Positions 29,383-38,851 of a DNA stretch of 64,000 nt are shown here, in pieces. The DNA is from Achromobacter sp. AONIH1. Its GTDB lineage: Bacteria > Pseudomonadota > Gammaproteobacteria > Burkholderiales > Burkholderiaceae_B. The position numbers and the translations under genes are program-made. The notes under the pieces were generated by a model. The model made no database searches, was not told the DNA's origin, and worked only from the letters and a program-made list of their open reading frames with translations. The number at the start of each line of letters is the position of its first letter. The first letter of the stretch is position 1. The DNA lies in NCBI RefSeq assembly GCF_002902905.1, contig NZ_CP026124.1, forward strand, positions 1,736,001-1,800,000, written 5' to 3'.

Positions 29383-30345
29383 TCAGGCCGCCAGCTGCTG
29401 CCGCGCCATGCCGGGCGTGCGCGGCTCGAAGCGACGCCACACGCGCCGCATGTGCTGGGCCGAGCCAAATCCCGCCTTCTCCGCCACGCGCTCCAGGTCC
29501 AGCCGGGTTTCGCGCAGCAGGTCGCGCGCCAGCGCGACGCGTATCTGATAAAGATAGTCCATCGGCGTGCAGCCCGCGTGCAGGCGGAACAGCCGGGTCA
29601 GGTGGCGCGCGCTGGTATGGGCTTCCTGCGCCAGCGATTGCGCCGACCAGGGCGCCGCCGGGTTGCGCACCACCGCATCCTGCACCTTGTGGACGCCGGG
29701 ATGCAGATGACTGCGGTGTTCCAGCCAGGGCGACAGGGCCGAATCCGTGCCGGCGCGGCGCTGGTAGACCAGCATTTCACGGGCGACCTCGCAGGCGATG
29801 CGCGGGCCGCAGTGGCGCGACACCATGTGCAGCGCGAGATCGATACCCGCCGTGATGCCCGCGCTGCTGACCAGCGCGCCGTCTTCGACGAAGATGCGGT
29901 TGTCGAGGATCCGCGCGCTGGGATCCAGCGCCGCCAGCTGCGCCAGGCTGCCGTGATGGGTGGTGCATTCGCGCCCGCGCGTGAGGCCGGCGGCCGCGGC
30001 GAACAGCGCGCCGGCGCAGATCGTCATCAGCGTGAAGCCGTCGGCCGGTTGGCGCGCGGCCAGCCAGTCGATGATGGCGCGCGCCTGCGCATCGTCCAGC
30101 CGCGTCGGCGTGCCCACCACGCCGGAAACGATGACCAGCGCGTTGGCGGGCAATCTGGCCGGCAGCGGCTTGATGCGCGCCAGGTGCAGCCCCGCCAGGC
30201 CGCATTCCAGCTCCGCCTCCGGTCCGCAGAAATGCAGCGCGAACGTGCCGGGGCACAGCCTTTCGGCCACCCGGAACGCCTCCGCCGGACCGGCCAGGTC
30301 CAGCAGCACCAGGCCGCGCGTCAGCACGAAGTACACCGGGATCAT
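29383..30345 (-). CDS. GlxA-family AraC-type transcriptional regulator
   Basis: 320 residues. Residues 1-190 form a DJ-1/PfpI-like domain (FVLTRGLVLLDLAGPAEAFRVAE, with TICAGALFAAAAGLTRGRECTTHH around the nucleophile-elbow Cys). The C-terminal 100 residues are an AraC helix-turn-helix pair (AQSLAQEAHTSARHLTRLFR and RVAEKAGFGSAQHMRRVWRR). GlxA-type activators control amine or betaine catabolism in other bacteria. It is 34 nt upstream of nothing on its own strand but directly follows an isochorismatase-like hydrolase gene, so the two are probably functionally linked. Confidence 0.9.
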   Translation of the reverse strand: MIPVYFVLTRGLVLLDLAGPAEAFRVAERLCPGTFALHFCGPEAELECGLAGLHLARIKPLPARLPANALVIVSGVVGTPTRLDDAQARAIIDWLAARQPADGFTLMTICAGALFAAAAGLTRGRECTTHHGSLAQLAALDPSARILDNRIFVEDGALVSSAGITAGIDLALHMVSRHCGPRIACEVAREMLVYQRRAGTDSALSPWLEHRSHLHPGVHKVQDAVVRNPAAPWSAQSLAQEAHTSARHLTRLFRLHAGCTPMDYLYQIRVALARDLLRETRLDLERVAEKAGFGSAQHMRRVWRRFEPRTPGMARQQLAA

Positions 30346-30379
30346 GGCGTGCGCTCGCGCATTTCAGCGGGACGACATG

Positions 30380-30943
30380 CTAAGCCGCCAGCACGTCGGC
30401 GGCACGCAAGACCCGCGCGAAGCGGCCCTGCAGCACCAGCTCGGTGCGGTCGCGGATCTCGGCGGGCGTGTATTGCCGGCCGGACGGGCTCTGCATGGCG
30501 AAGGTCAGGGTGGCGTCGGTGGGGAAGATCACCTTGAAGCCGGCGTCGCTGGCATGGCGGGAAGTGGTCTCGCAGCACTGCTCGGTGCGGATGCCGCTGA
30601 CGATGATCTCGCCGATATCGTGATCCCGCAGCCAGTCATGCAGCGTCGCGCCGTCCTGGCCCTTGGCGTAGAGCGAGGAGTGCACGGTCTTGTGGAACAC
30701 GGCGGTGGGCGAGATCTTCAGCTCTTTCAGCGTCTTGACGTGCCCGGACGCCAGCGAGAAGGGGTTGGCTGGATCGTCCGACACGCTGGTGTGGAAAACC
30801 TGCAGCACCGGCACGCCCTGGGACGTCGCGGCGTCGATCAGGCGCTGGATCTGCGCCACGAACGCGGGGTATTCGGTTTCGTCCCAAAACGGACGTTGCC
30901 GAAAGGAATCCTGGACATCGATGACGATCAGCGCTTGCTTCAT
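30380..30943 (-). CDS. Isochorismatase-family cysteine hydrolase
   Basis: 187 residues with the family pattern: ALIVIDVQDSFRQRP (catalytic Asp, residue 9), the basic FHKTVHSSLYAKG and VSGIRTEQCCETTSRHASDAGFKV with the nucleophile Cys. Members hydrolyse amides such as nicotinamide, ureidoacrylate or biuret-type bonds. The substrate here is unknown. It is on the same strand as, and just upstream of, the GlxA-like regulator gene. Confidence 0.9.
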   Translation of the reverse strand: MKQALIVIDVQDSFRQRPFWDETEYPAFVAQIQRLIDAATSQGVPVLQVFHTSVSDDPANPFSLASGHVKTLKELKISPTAVFHKTVHSSLYAKGQDGATLHDWLRDHDIGEIIVSGIRTEQCCETTSRHASDAGFKVIFPTDATLTFAMQSPSGRQYTPAEIRDRTELVLQGRFARVLRAADVLAA

Positions 30944-31153
30944 GGTCTGGGCTCCAAAACATGGATTTTAAAAGGACACGCAGCCATTTTCATCCTCGCG
31001 GACCGGCCAGACGAGCACGCTGGCAGACCAGCATCGGCCCGAAACGGACATCATGGCGGTCGGGGTGGCGGGCGGCGCCGGATGGCGGGAGCGGCGGGTT
31101 GGGACGGGCGCGGGTCTCCCAGGGCGCGGCCGCGCGGACATACAATCCTGCGC

Positions 31154-32305
31154 ATGACGACTGCCACCGATTACGACGATCTACACTGGATGCGACGCGC
31201 GCTGGAGCTGGCGCGGACCGTCATGTACACGACCGCGCCCAATCCCCGGGTCGGCTGCGTCATCGTGCGCGACGGACGCGTGGTGGGCGAAGGCGCGACC
31301 CAGCCGCCGGGCGGCCCGCACGCCGAGGTGTGCGCCTTGCGCGATGCCCAGGCCCGTGGCGAGACGGTGGCGGGCGCCACCCTCTATGTCACGCTGGAGC
31401 CGTGCAGCCATCACGGCCGCACCCCGCCCTGCGTGGACGCCGTGCTGGCCGCCGCGCCGGCGCGCGTGGTGGTGGCGATCGGCGACCCCAATCCCCTGGT
31501 CAACGGCCAGGGCCTGGCGCGGCTGCGCGCCGCCGGCATCGCCGTCACCACCGGCGTTTGCCAAGAGGAAGCGCTGGCGCTCAACGCGGGCTTCATCTCC
31601 CGCATGAGTCGCGGGCTGCCCTGGGTCTGGATGAAGATGGCGGCTTCGCTGGATGGCCGCAGCGCGTTGCATAACGGCATGTCGCAATGGATCACCGGCC
31701 CGCAGGCGCGCGAGGACGGCCATCGCTGGCGCGCGCGCAGCTGCGTCGTGCTGACGGGCATGGGCACGGTGCTGAAGGACGATCCTCAGCTCAATGTCCG
31801 GGGCGTCGACACGCCGCGCCAGCCACGCAAGGCGGTGGTCGATGGCGGATTCGCCATTCCCGAAACGGCGCGGCTGTTCGATGGCGCGGAAGTCATCGTC
31901 TTCACCGCCCGCGAGGATGCGGCCAAGGCGCGCCGCCTGGAACAGCGCAACGCGCGCGTCGTTTGCCTGCCGGGCGAGACGGCCGGCAAGGTGGACCTGC
32001 CCGCCATGATGCGTTGGCTGGCCCGGGAGCAATTCAATGAAGTCCACGTCGAGGCCGGCGCGGGCCTGAGCGGCGCACTGGTATCGGCGGGCTGCGTGGA
32101 TGAGCTGCTGCTGTACCTGGCGCCGGTGCTGCTGGGCGACGCGGCCGGCATGGTGCGCCTGCCGCTGCTGGAACACCTGGATGGCGCCCGGCGCTACGCC
32201 TTCATCGACACGGCTGCGATCGGACCCGACCTGCGCCTGCGCGCGCGGGTCGAGGCCAGCTGGCAGCAGCTGCTGCAGCGGGTGGCCTTGCCCGACCTGG
32301 GCTGA
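31154..32305 (+). CDS. ribD: Bifunctional diaminohydroxyphosphoribosylaminopyrimidine deaminase / reductase
   Basis: 383 residues from the ATG at 31154. The deaminase zinc site is HAE in GGPHAEVCAL plus EPCSHHGRTPPC. The reductase half follows (WVWMKMAASLDGRSALHNGMSQWITG, then VEAGAGLSGALVSAGCVDELLLYLAP). It catalyses the second and third steps of riboflavin synthesis from GTP. The frame is open far upstream to 29960, which is antisense to two other genes and not coding. The adjacent rib genes are not in the window. Confidence 0.96.
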   Translation: MTTATDYDDLHWMRRALELARTVMYTTAPNPRVGCVIVRDGRVVGEGATQPPGGPHAEVCALRDAQARGETVAGATLYVTLEPCSHHGRTPPCVDAVLAAAPARVVVAIGDPNPLVNGQGLARLRAAGIAVTTGVCQEEALALNAGFISRMSRGLPWVWMKMAASLDGRSALHNGMSQWITGPQAREDGHRWRARSCVVLTGMGTVLKDDPQLNVRGVDTPRQPRKAVVDGGFAIPETARLFDGAEVIVFTAREDAAKARRLEQRNARVVCLPGETAGKVDLPAMMRWLAREQFNEVHVEAGAGLSGALVSAGCVDELLLYLAPVLLGDAAGMVRLPLLEHLDGARRYAFIDTAAIGPDLRLRARVEASWQQLLQRVALPDLG

Positions 32306-32355
32306 ACGGATGGGGCATTGCTGCCGGCCTTGGCGCCGGCCCGGATAGAGGGGGG

Positions 32356-32379
32356 GCGTCCGGCCCCTGGGCCGGACGC
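32356..32379. terminator. Hairpin between convergent ribD and the TPR-like lipoprotein gene
   Basis: GCGTCCGGCC (32356-32365), loop CCTG and GGCCGGACGC (32370-32379) form a perfect 10-bp stem. No U-tract follows on either strand. Confidence 0.5.
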
Positions 32380-32388
32380 AGGCGCTGC

Positions 32389-34881
32389 TCAGCCCTGCGC
32401 GCCGCGACGCGCGCGCCAGACCCACAGCGCAACGCCCGCGGCGGCGGCCGCCAGCGCCAGCAGGCCGGCGGCCAGCAGGCGGCCCGGATGGTCGTGGCGC
32501 AGCCGTTCCCAGGCCTTCCAGGCCTGCACATAGTGGAACCGGGCCGCGCCCTTGAAGTCGGGTTCCGCGCATTCCTGGCCGAAGCTGCCGCTGAATGGCA
32601 CGACGGCGCCGGTTTCCACATAGCGCCGGTACATTTTCGCCGCGACGTCCGGCGCGTCGTTGATGACGAAGCGCGTGCCCTGGCACAGCACCGCCGCGTA
32701 AGCCTGCGAGCGCGCCGGCAGTTCGTCGGCCGCCTTCATCATGTGGCTGGCGGCGATCTGCCGGTAGTGGAAGCGGGCATAGGGCCGCGCTTCGCTGGCG
32801 GCGTAGCGCTCGCGCTCCTGCTGCGTGACATAGGGACCGGGCAGGGCGGCCTCGGCGCGTTGCGCGGGCGTGGCGGGAATCGCGTCGCCATGCTCTTGCG
32901 TCCACAGGAAGTAGTTGCGGCCCGCGCCATAGGTATAGCTGCCGTCATAGACCGCGTAGTCGGGATCTTCTTCGTAGCCCATGATCTCCATGCCATGGCG
33001 ACGGGCCATCAGCCCGGCCTGGTGCCAGGCCTGCGCCCGTCCGGTGCGGCCCCAGCCATTGCCGGCTTCGCGCAGGGCCGCCGCATAGGCGGCGGCCTGG
33101 CTGCGTGATTCGTCGTTCTCCAGCTTCGCCACGCCTGCCGCGTCATAGCGCATGCGGGCAAAGCGCGGATCGGCCTCGGCGGGGAAATAGGGCACCGCCT
33201 GGTCGATCATGCCCTCGCGCACCATGCGCCGCGCCAGCAGCAGGCGCAGGCGGTCAGCGGTCGGAACGGGATGCTGCCGGGCCCAGCCGTAGTAGTCGTC
33301 GCCGTCCTTCAGGTCGAACACCTTGGGCCGGGCGGGGGCGGGCGTGGCGGGCGCCTGCGCGTCCACGTACTGTTTGAGTTCGTCCAGCGTCAGCACGCGT
33401 TCGGCGACATAGGCGGCGTCGTTCCAGTAGGGCGCCATCGGCCAGCCCTCTTCTTCGGCGGGCCGAGTCGCGTCCAGCGGGCCGCCCGCCCGCAGCAACT
33501 GGTCCAGCGCTTCGACATATTGGCCGCGCGACAGGGTCAGCACGCCCTGTTCGGCCCGCAGACGTCCCGCGCTGTCGGCGTCGAGGCTGCCATCGGCGCG
33601 CGGGAACGCGGCGGCGGCGCGGGCATAGGCCTGCGCGGCCTGGACCGAGTCGCCCTGGCGCAGCGCCAGCTTGGCGCGCACCCACCAGGCCAGCGCCGTG
33701 TCCAGCCGGCTGGCCAGCGATTGCGCCAGGTCGTAGCGGCCGATGCGATAGGCCAGGGCGGCGACGCGGTCGGCGTTGGCCACCTGCCGTACGTCCAGCG
33801 CCTGCAGGGCCGATACCAGGGACTTGAGCGTGGGATTGGGCTCGACATTGGGCGCGCCGCGCGCCGAATCGGCCAGGCCGGGCTGGCCGGTGGCGTCGAA
33901 ATTGGCGTAGGCATCGAAAGCGCTGTCGGGCTGGCCATCGACGATGTCGCCGAGCCGGGCCAGCGCATAGGACACCAGCAGCCCTTGCGCGACGGGATCG
34001 TCGATCAAGGCGCGTGCGCGTTCGGGCTTGCCCAGCGCCCAGCTGGCCAGCAGGCGCAGCGACGCATGGCCGCTGGACGAGCCGCGCGCCGCCTGTTCGG
34101 CGTACAGGCGGATGGCCTGCTTGAGCGCGGCCGCGGGAACCGCGTCCATGCAGGGGGTGTCGTTCAGGAGATCAATATAGCTGCACTCGCCTTGCGCGCC
34201 GGTCAGCAGCAGGCGCGCCTGCTGGCCGTAGCTGGCGACGGCCAGGCCCAGCGGATCCGGCGCACCGGCGCGGGCCAGTTCGCGGGCGTGTTCGTAGGCC
34301 TTGGCGGTTTGTGCCCGCGCGGCGGCATCGTCGTGGATGGCGCTGGAGATGTCCCCGATATCAGCCAGCATGTACGACGCCCACACGCTGCGTGCGACAG
34401 ACTGCGCGGCCGGCAGCGCCAGGATGGCCTGGAAGCGTCGCTGCGCCCGCGCCAGCCGCTGTTCGCCGAGCCCGCCCGGTTCGCGCTGTGCCAGCAGGTA
34501 GTCCACCGCGCCGGCGGCATACAGGCGCGCGGCTTCCGGGACGCCGGCGCCGGCGGCGTAGGCCGCGTCGCCGTCGGCCTGCGCGCGCATCTTGCGGATG
34601 GCGTTGCGCTGGGTCGCGTCCAGTTCAGGATCGTCGTCTTCCGGTATGTACGCCTGCGGCGGCTGATAGTACGGATCGGTATCGCGGGCCCGCAGCGCGT
34701 CGGTGGCTGGCGTCAGCCGCGCCGCCTCGTAGCGGAACGAGTTGGACGGCGTGGCGTGCAGCGTGCCGCCGCGGTCGTCCAGCAGTTGCGCGGGGAAGTC
34801 GGGGCCGCAGGCGATGACCACACCGGCGCCGATGAGGCCGGCAAACAGGAGCGCCTTTGCGAGTTTCTTAGGGTTGGACAT
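32389..34881 (-). CDS. Large TPR-like putative lipoprotein with C-terminal membrane helix
   Basis: 830 residues from ATG 34881; a GTG at 34905 would add 8. The N-terminus has a hydrophobic stretch ending in VIACG (lipobox-like, Cys near residue 25). The body (about 100-500) is alanine-rich helical repeat resembling tetratricopeptide/Sel1-like arrays (e.g. ARLYAAGAVDYLLAQREPG, LAWWVRAKLALRQGDSVQAAQAYARAA). Another helical part (500-790) follows, then a C-terminal transmembrane helix (LLAAGLLALAAAAAGVALWVW) and basic tail. The start lies 14 nt inside the upstream DUF3142 gene, so the two are translationally coupled. I do not recognise a named family. It may be a scaffold in the periplasm. Confidence 0.72.
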   Translation of the reverse strand: MSNPKKLAKALLFAGLIGAGVVIACGPDFPAQLLDDRGGTLHATPSNSFRYEAARLTPATDALRARDTDPYYQPPQAYIPEDDDPELDATQRNAIRKMRAQADGDAAYAAGAGVPEAARLYAAGAVDYLLAQREPGGLGEQRLARAQRRFQAILALPAAQSVARSVWASYMLADIGDISSAIHDDAAARAQTAKAYEHARELARAGAPDPLGLAVASYGQQARLLLTGAQGECSYIDLLNDTPCMDAVPAAALKQAIRLYAEQAARGSSSGHASLRLLASWALGKPERARALIDDPVAQGLLVSYALARLGDIVDGQPDSAFDAYANFDATGQPGLADSARGAPNVEPNPTLKSLVSALQALDVRQVANADRVAALAYRIGRYDLAQSLASRLDTALAWWVRAKLALRQGDSVQAAQAYARAAAAFPRADGSLDADSAGRLRAEQGVLTLSRGQYVEALDQLLRAGGPLDATRPAEEEGWPMAPYWNDAAYVAERVLTLDELKQYVDAQAPATPAPARPKVFDLKDGDDYYGWARQHPVPTADRLRLLLARRMVREGMIDQAVPYFPAEADPRFARMRYDAAGVAKLENDESRSQAAAYAAALREAGNGWGRTGRAQAWHQAGLMARRHGMEIMGYEEDPDYAVYDGSYTYGAGRNYFLWTQEHGDAIPATPAQRAEAALPGPYVTQQERERYAASEARPYARFHYRQIAASHMMKAADELPARSQAYAAVLCQGTRFVINDAPDVAAKMYRRYVETGAVVPFSGSFGQECAEPDFKGAARFHYVQAWKAWERLRHDHPGRLLAAGLLALAAAAAGVALWVWRARRGAQG

Positions 34882-36109
34882 GGAGGTTGGTCGGTTCGTG
34901 TTCACAGCGTATCCAGCCGATGTTGCGTTGAGCGCCGGCGTGCAGCAGGCCTTCCTGCGCGCGACGCAGGTAGATGCCTAGTCCGTCGCGTTCCAGCGTG
35001 TAGCCGTTGATGCCGTCGGCGGCGGCGCAGGCGCCATCCAGCCGCACGGCGAAGGGGAGCGCGGCGTCGGCATCGCCGGCGTTCGCGAGTATGAGGTCGC
35101 GCGCGCCGCCGGCGGCGGCCCGCGCGCTGACGGACAGCGCCGGACGCAGCGGCTGGCGCGCCAGCACGGCGCGCCACGTCGGCAGGCTCCAGGCGCGCGC
35201 GTCGACGCGGGTCGGCAGCCGGAACCAGACGATGCCGGCCAGGCCGGACGGGCGCCGGTCTTCGATGCGGGAGACAAAGGCCGCCATGTCGGCGGGCGTC
35301 ACGAGCAGCTCCGCCGAGCGTCCGCCAGGCAGGAGCGCGGGTTGCTCGCTTTCGACCGCGGCGATTCGGCCCTCGTCGTCCCAGGCGACGCGACTGCCGT
35401 AGGCGGGCAGGGCCACGCGCCAGGGCTTGCGGGTCTGCGCCGCGTAGGCGTCCAGCCAGGCCTGCGCGCGCTTGGCATCGAACAGTCCGCGCGTCGGACT
35501 GAGCACGGCATGGACCTGCAGCACGCTTTCGTCGGGGATGGCGAGCAGGGCGGCGAGCGCGGGACTGTCCAGCCAGGTCGGCAGGGCGGTGATGGACAGG
35601 GGGATGGACGGATCCAGGCGCGCCCGCAGGCCGGCAAGGAAGCGCGTGTACGCCGGCAGCTTGGAGGTGGCGCAGTCGTAGTCGATTTCCACGCCCGCCA
35701 GCGCGATGCCGGCCCGTTGCCACGAATCGCGCAAGGCCGCGATGCGCGCATGGATCTCGGCGTCGCGCAAACCGTCCACGCGGCCGTCGAAGCGCAGCAC
35801 CATGATGGCGGGCCGGCCGGCGGCGGCCAGGGCCGGCAGGGCGGGCGTCGCGTCGGACCACTTGCCGTCCGGGGCCACGTCGGCGGCCAGCACGCGCCAG
35901 GCCCGCACCAGATCGGCGCTGTCAGACATCGCGGCAGTCACGGCCGGCGTCCAGCGGCGTTGCCAGACATAGGCATCGTTGTCCAAGGCCGGGTCGGTCT
36001 TGCCGCAAGCCGCCACGAGGACGCTGCACAGGACGACGGCAACGCAGCCATGCGCCGCGTGGGCGGCAGGCAGGTACCGGCGAACCACGTTTCGCAGGCG
36101 GGATGGCAT
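34868..36109 (-). CDS. DUF3142 domain lipoprotein (TIM-barrel/glycosidase-like)
   Basis: 413 residues with a basic N-terminus, hydrophobic segment and lipobox VAACG (Cys near residue 35). The DUF3142-like part contains YVWQRRWTPAV, ALAGVEIDYDCATSKLPAY and GIVWFRLP, where IDYD recalls the catalytic acid loop of GH18/deacetylase-type barrels. A beta domain closes the protein. Function is not established for this family. It is the first gene of a two-gene unit with the TPR-like protein and has about 800 nt of gene-free sequence upstream. Confidence 0.78.
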   Translation of the reverse strand: MPSRLRNVVRRYLPAAHAAHGCVAVVLCSVLVAACGKTDPALDNDAYVWQRRWTPAVTAAMSDSADLVRAWRVLAADVAPDGKWSDATPALPALAAAGRPAIMVLRFDGRVDGLRDAEIHARIAALRDSWQRAGIALAGVEIDYDCATSKLPAYTRFLAGLRARLDPSIPLSITALPTWLDSPALAALLAIPDESVLQVHAVLSPTRGLFDAKRAQAWLDAYAAQTRKPWRVALPAYGSRVAWDDEGRIAAVESEQPALLPGGRSAELLVTPADMAAFVSRIEDRRPSGLAGIVWFRLPTRVDARAWSLPTWRAVLARQPLRPALSVSARAAAGGARDLILANAGDADAALPFAVRLDGACAAADGINGYTLERDGLGIYLRRAQEGLLHAGAQRNIGWIRCEHEPTNLHVQP

Positions 36110-36913
36110 GGGCGGCTGATGCTGCTTCGGAGATGGGCGCGATTGCGCAAAGCCGTGATTCTAGCGCCGCAGGCAATCCTTGCGCGCTGCATGGGTATTA
36201 GCACTCCGCCGGGCCGGCTGCCAGATGTCCGCGAATCATTCAGCATCCCCGCGCCTCGCATTTCTGACGCGTTCTTGAAGTGTTCTTGGCGTGCTTTTCA
36301 CAGACGGCGTTTGATATTTTTTGCAAGGTCGCGGCAAATGAATTGCCACAAAACGGTCAATTGGGCTTAGCATAGGTGCATGACTTGGCGCTACGCCCGC
36401 GGTTCGTACCGTTCTCAGCCACGCGCCCTCGTCACACCTAGGATTCGCGTGCTGTCTGCTTGGCGCTTTTTCACGCCGCATCGGCACGCCGCTGAACGAA
36501 GCCGCAGCGCGACGTTCAGGCCGCTCGCCGCGATCGCATGGCGGGCCTTGCGGGACCGACATCTCCCGCACATAAGAATCCATGGGATATCGCTCATCCC
36601 TTCAAATCATTGCCGACCATTTCGTATGCGGCCGCGTTTTGCGCGCGTACTACGGCGATATGCTGAAGCCGATAGAGTGAACTTATTCACCGAAGTTGCA
36701 TTCCCTGACGGAACTAGTGTCCAAAGGGTGCAGCCTAATTGGAAAGGACCCCGATACGCCTCATGGCCGATGTGTGGCGAAAGCAACATACGGCTACGCT
36801 GAAAATGCTTATCGCGAGTTTGTATTGCAATACGGAAGTATTGCGATGGCACTGAGGCACAATGGGGACAAGTCGGGTCGTAATGGCTTTTTCGCGTGTT
36901 GTAGGAGGTTTCC
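36110..36913. other. 804-base gene-free region upstream of prkA
   Basis: The stretch is visibly lower in G+C than the flanks, especially 36240-36910. Frames inside it lack a ribosome site and family-like composition. It carries a perfect palindrome GTATTGCAATAC (36822-36833) followed closely by another GTATTGCG, about 80 nt before the prkA start, which could be a regulator site. I could not place a sigma-70 or sigma-54 promoter with confidence. A small RNA or long 5' leader is possible. Confidence 0.45.
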
Positions 36914-38839
36914 GTGCAAAACATCGTCGAAGGCTTCAAGTCGCAGTATGCAAGAGAGCAGGAGTCAGAGCTTTCCCTCGAGGAATATCTGAACCTGGCC
37001 AAGAGCGATCCCATGGCGTACGCCAGTCCCGCCGAGCGCATGCTCGCCGCGATCGGCGAGCCCGAGGTCGTGGATACGCGCAACGACCCGCGCCTTTCCC
37101 GCTTGTTTTCCAACCGGACCATCCGGTGCTATCCAGCGTTCCAGGAGTTCTACGGCATGGAGGACGTGATCGGGCAGATCGTCGCGTTCTTCAAGCATGC
37201 CGCGCAGGGACTGGAAGAGCGCAAGCAGATCCTCTATCTGCTCGGCCCCGTGGGCGGCGGCAAGTCGTCCATCGCCGAGCGGCTCAAGGTGCTGATGGAG
37301 CGCTTCCCCATCTACGCGCTGAAGGGCTCGCCCGTCAACGAGTCGCCGCTGGGCCTGTTCCATTCGGAACGCTTCGGCGAGACGCTGGAAAAGGAATACG
37401 GCATTCCGCGCCGCTACCTCACCGGCATCATGTCGCCGTGGGCCGTCAAGCGCCTGAAGGAATTCGACGGCGACATCTCGCAGTTCCGCGTCGTGCGCCT
37501 CAATCCCTCGGTGTTGCGCCAGGTGGCCATCGCCAAGACCGAGCCGGGCGACGAGAACAACCAGGACATCTCGTCCCTGGTCGGCAAGGTGGACATCCGC
37601 AAGCTCGATCGCCATTCGCAGGACGATCCCGACGCCTACAGCTACTCGGGCGGGCTGTGCCTGGCCAACCAGGGGTTGCTTGAGTTCGTGGAAATGTTCA
37701 AGGCGCCGATCAAGATGCTGCATCCGCTCTTGACGGCCACGCAGGAAGGCAACTTCAAGGGCACCGAGGGCTTCTCGGCCATCCCGTTCAACGGCTGCAT
37801 CCTGGCGCACTCGAACGAATCGGAATGGCAGACCTTCCGCAACAACAAGCACAACGAGGCCTTCCTCGACCGTATCTACATCGTCAAGGTCCCGTACTGC
37901 CTGCAGGTGTCGGAAGAGGTTCGCATCTACGAGAAGCTGCTGCATCACAGCTCGCTGTCGACGGCGCCCTGCGCGCCGGGAACGCTGGACATGATGGCGC
38001 AGTTCTCGGTGCTGACGCGGCTGAAGGAACCGGAAAATTCCAGCATCTATTCGAAGCTGCGCGTCTATGACGGCGAAAGCCTGAAGGACGTGGATCCGAA
38101 GGCCAAGGCCTTGCAGGAGTACAAGGACTACGCCGGCACGGATGAAGGCATGACCGGCGTGTCCACGCGCTTCGCCTACAAGATCCTGTCCAGCGTCTTC
38201 AACTACGACCAGACCGAGGTCGCCGCGAACCCGGTGCACCTGATGTATGTGCTCGAGCAGCGCATCGGCCGCGAGGACTATCCCGACGAGGTCCGCCGGC
38301 GCTATCTCGAATTCATCAAGGGCTACCTGGCGCCGCGTTACGCCGAGTTCATCGGCAAGGAGATTCAGACCGCCTACCTGGAGTCCTACTCCGAGTACGG
38401 CCAGAACATCTTCGACCGCTACGTGACCTTCGCCGACTGCTGGATCCAGGACGAGGAATTCCGCGACCCGGAAACCGGCGAGAGCTTCGATCGCAGCGCC
38501 TTGAACGATGAGCTGGAAAAGATCGAGAAACCGGCCGGCATCGCCAACCCGAAGGATTTCCGCAACGAGATCGTCAACTTCGTGCTGCGCGCCCGCGCCA
38601 ACAACAACGGCCGCAATCCGACCTGGACCAGCTATGAAAAGCTGCGCGAAGTGATCGAGAAGAAGATGTTCTCGAACACGGAAGACCTGCTGCCGGTGAT
38701 CTCGTTCAACGCCAAGGCATCGGCCGAGGACAAGTCCAAGCATCAGAGTTTCGTCGACCGGATGGTCGAGAAGGGATACACGGAGAAGCAGGTCCGACTG
38801 CTGTGCGAGTGGTACCTCCGTGTGAGGAAGTCTTCCTGA
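36914..38839 (+). CDS. prkA: PrkA family AAA/serine-protein-kinase-like protein (YeaG)
   Basis: 641 residues with a GTG start preceded by AGGAGG. The N-terminal AAA-type domain holds Walker A LLGPVGGGKSS (Lys near residue 117) and VNESPLGLFH. The C-terminal PrkA-kinase-like part includes GMTGVSTRFAYKILSSVFN and ARANNNGRNPTWTSYEKLREVIEKKMF. YeaG/PrkA acts in stress and stationary-phase adaptation, and some homologues show Lon-like protease activity. It is the first gene of the conserved prkA-yeaH-spoVR group and spacing to the next gene is 12 nt. Confidence 0.95.
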   Translation: MQNIVEGFKSQYAREQESELSLEEYLNLAKSDPMAYASPAERMLAAIGEPEVVDTRNDPRLSRLFSNRTIRCYPAFQEFYGMEDVIGQIVAFFKHAAQGLEERKQILYLLGPVGGGKSSIAERLKVLMERFPIYALKGSPVNESPLGLFHSERFGETLEKEYGIPRRYLTGIMSPWAVKRLKEFDGDISQFRVVRLNPSVLRQVAIAKTEPGDENNQDISSLVGKVDIRKLDRHSQDDPDAYSYSGGLCLANQGLLEFVEMFKAPIKMLHPLLTATQEGNFKGTEGFSAIPFNGCILAHSNESEWQTFRNNKHNEAFLDRIYIVKVPYCLQVSEEVRIYEKLLHHSSLSTAPCAPGTLDMMAQFSVLTRLKEPENSSIYSKLRVYDGESLKDVDPKAKALQEYKDYAGTDEGMTGVSTRFAYKILSSVFNYDQTEVAANPVHLMYVLEQRIGREDYPDEVRRRYLEFIKGYLAPRYAEFIGKEIQTAYLESYSEYGQNIFDRYVTFADCWIQDEEFRDPETGESFDRSALNDELEKIEKPAGIANPKDFRNEIVNFVLRARANNNGRNPTWTSYEKLREVIEKKMFSNTEDLLPVISFNAKASAEDKSKHQSFVDRMVEKGYTEKQVRLLCEWYLRVRKSS

Positions 38840-38851
38840 GCGAGGTGAATC

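Noticed and set aside
36696..36913. Possible sigma-54 promoter before prkA (TGGCAC-like sequences)
   Set aside because: The second half (TTGCA) is not at the required distance, so no site can be supported.
36380..37122. Frames on both strands in the region before prkA
   Set aside because: No ribosome site, no domain, mixed codon use; one would overlap prkA heavily.
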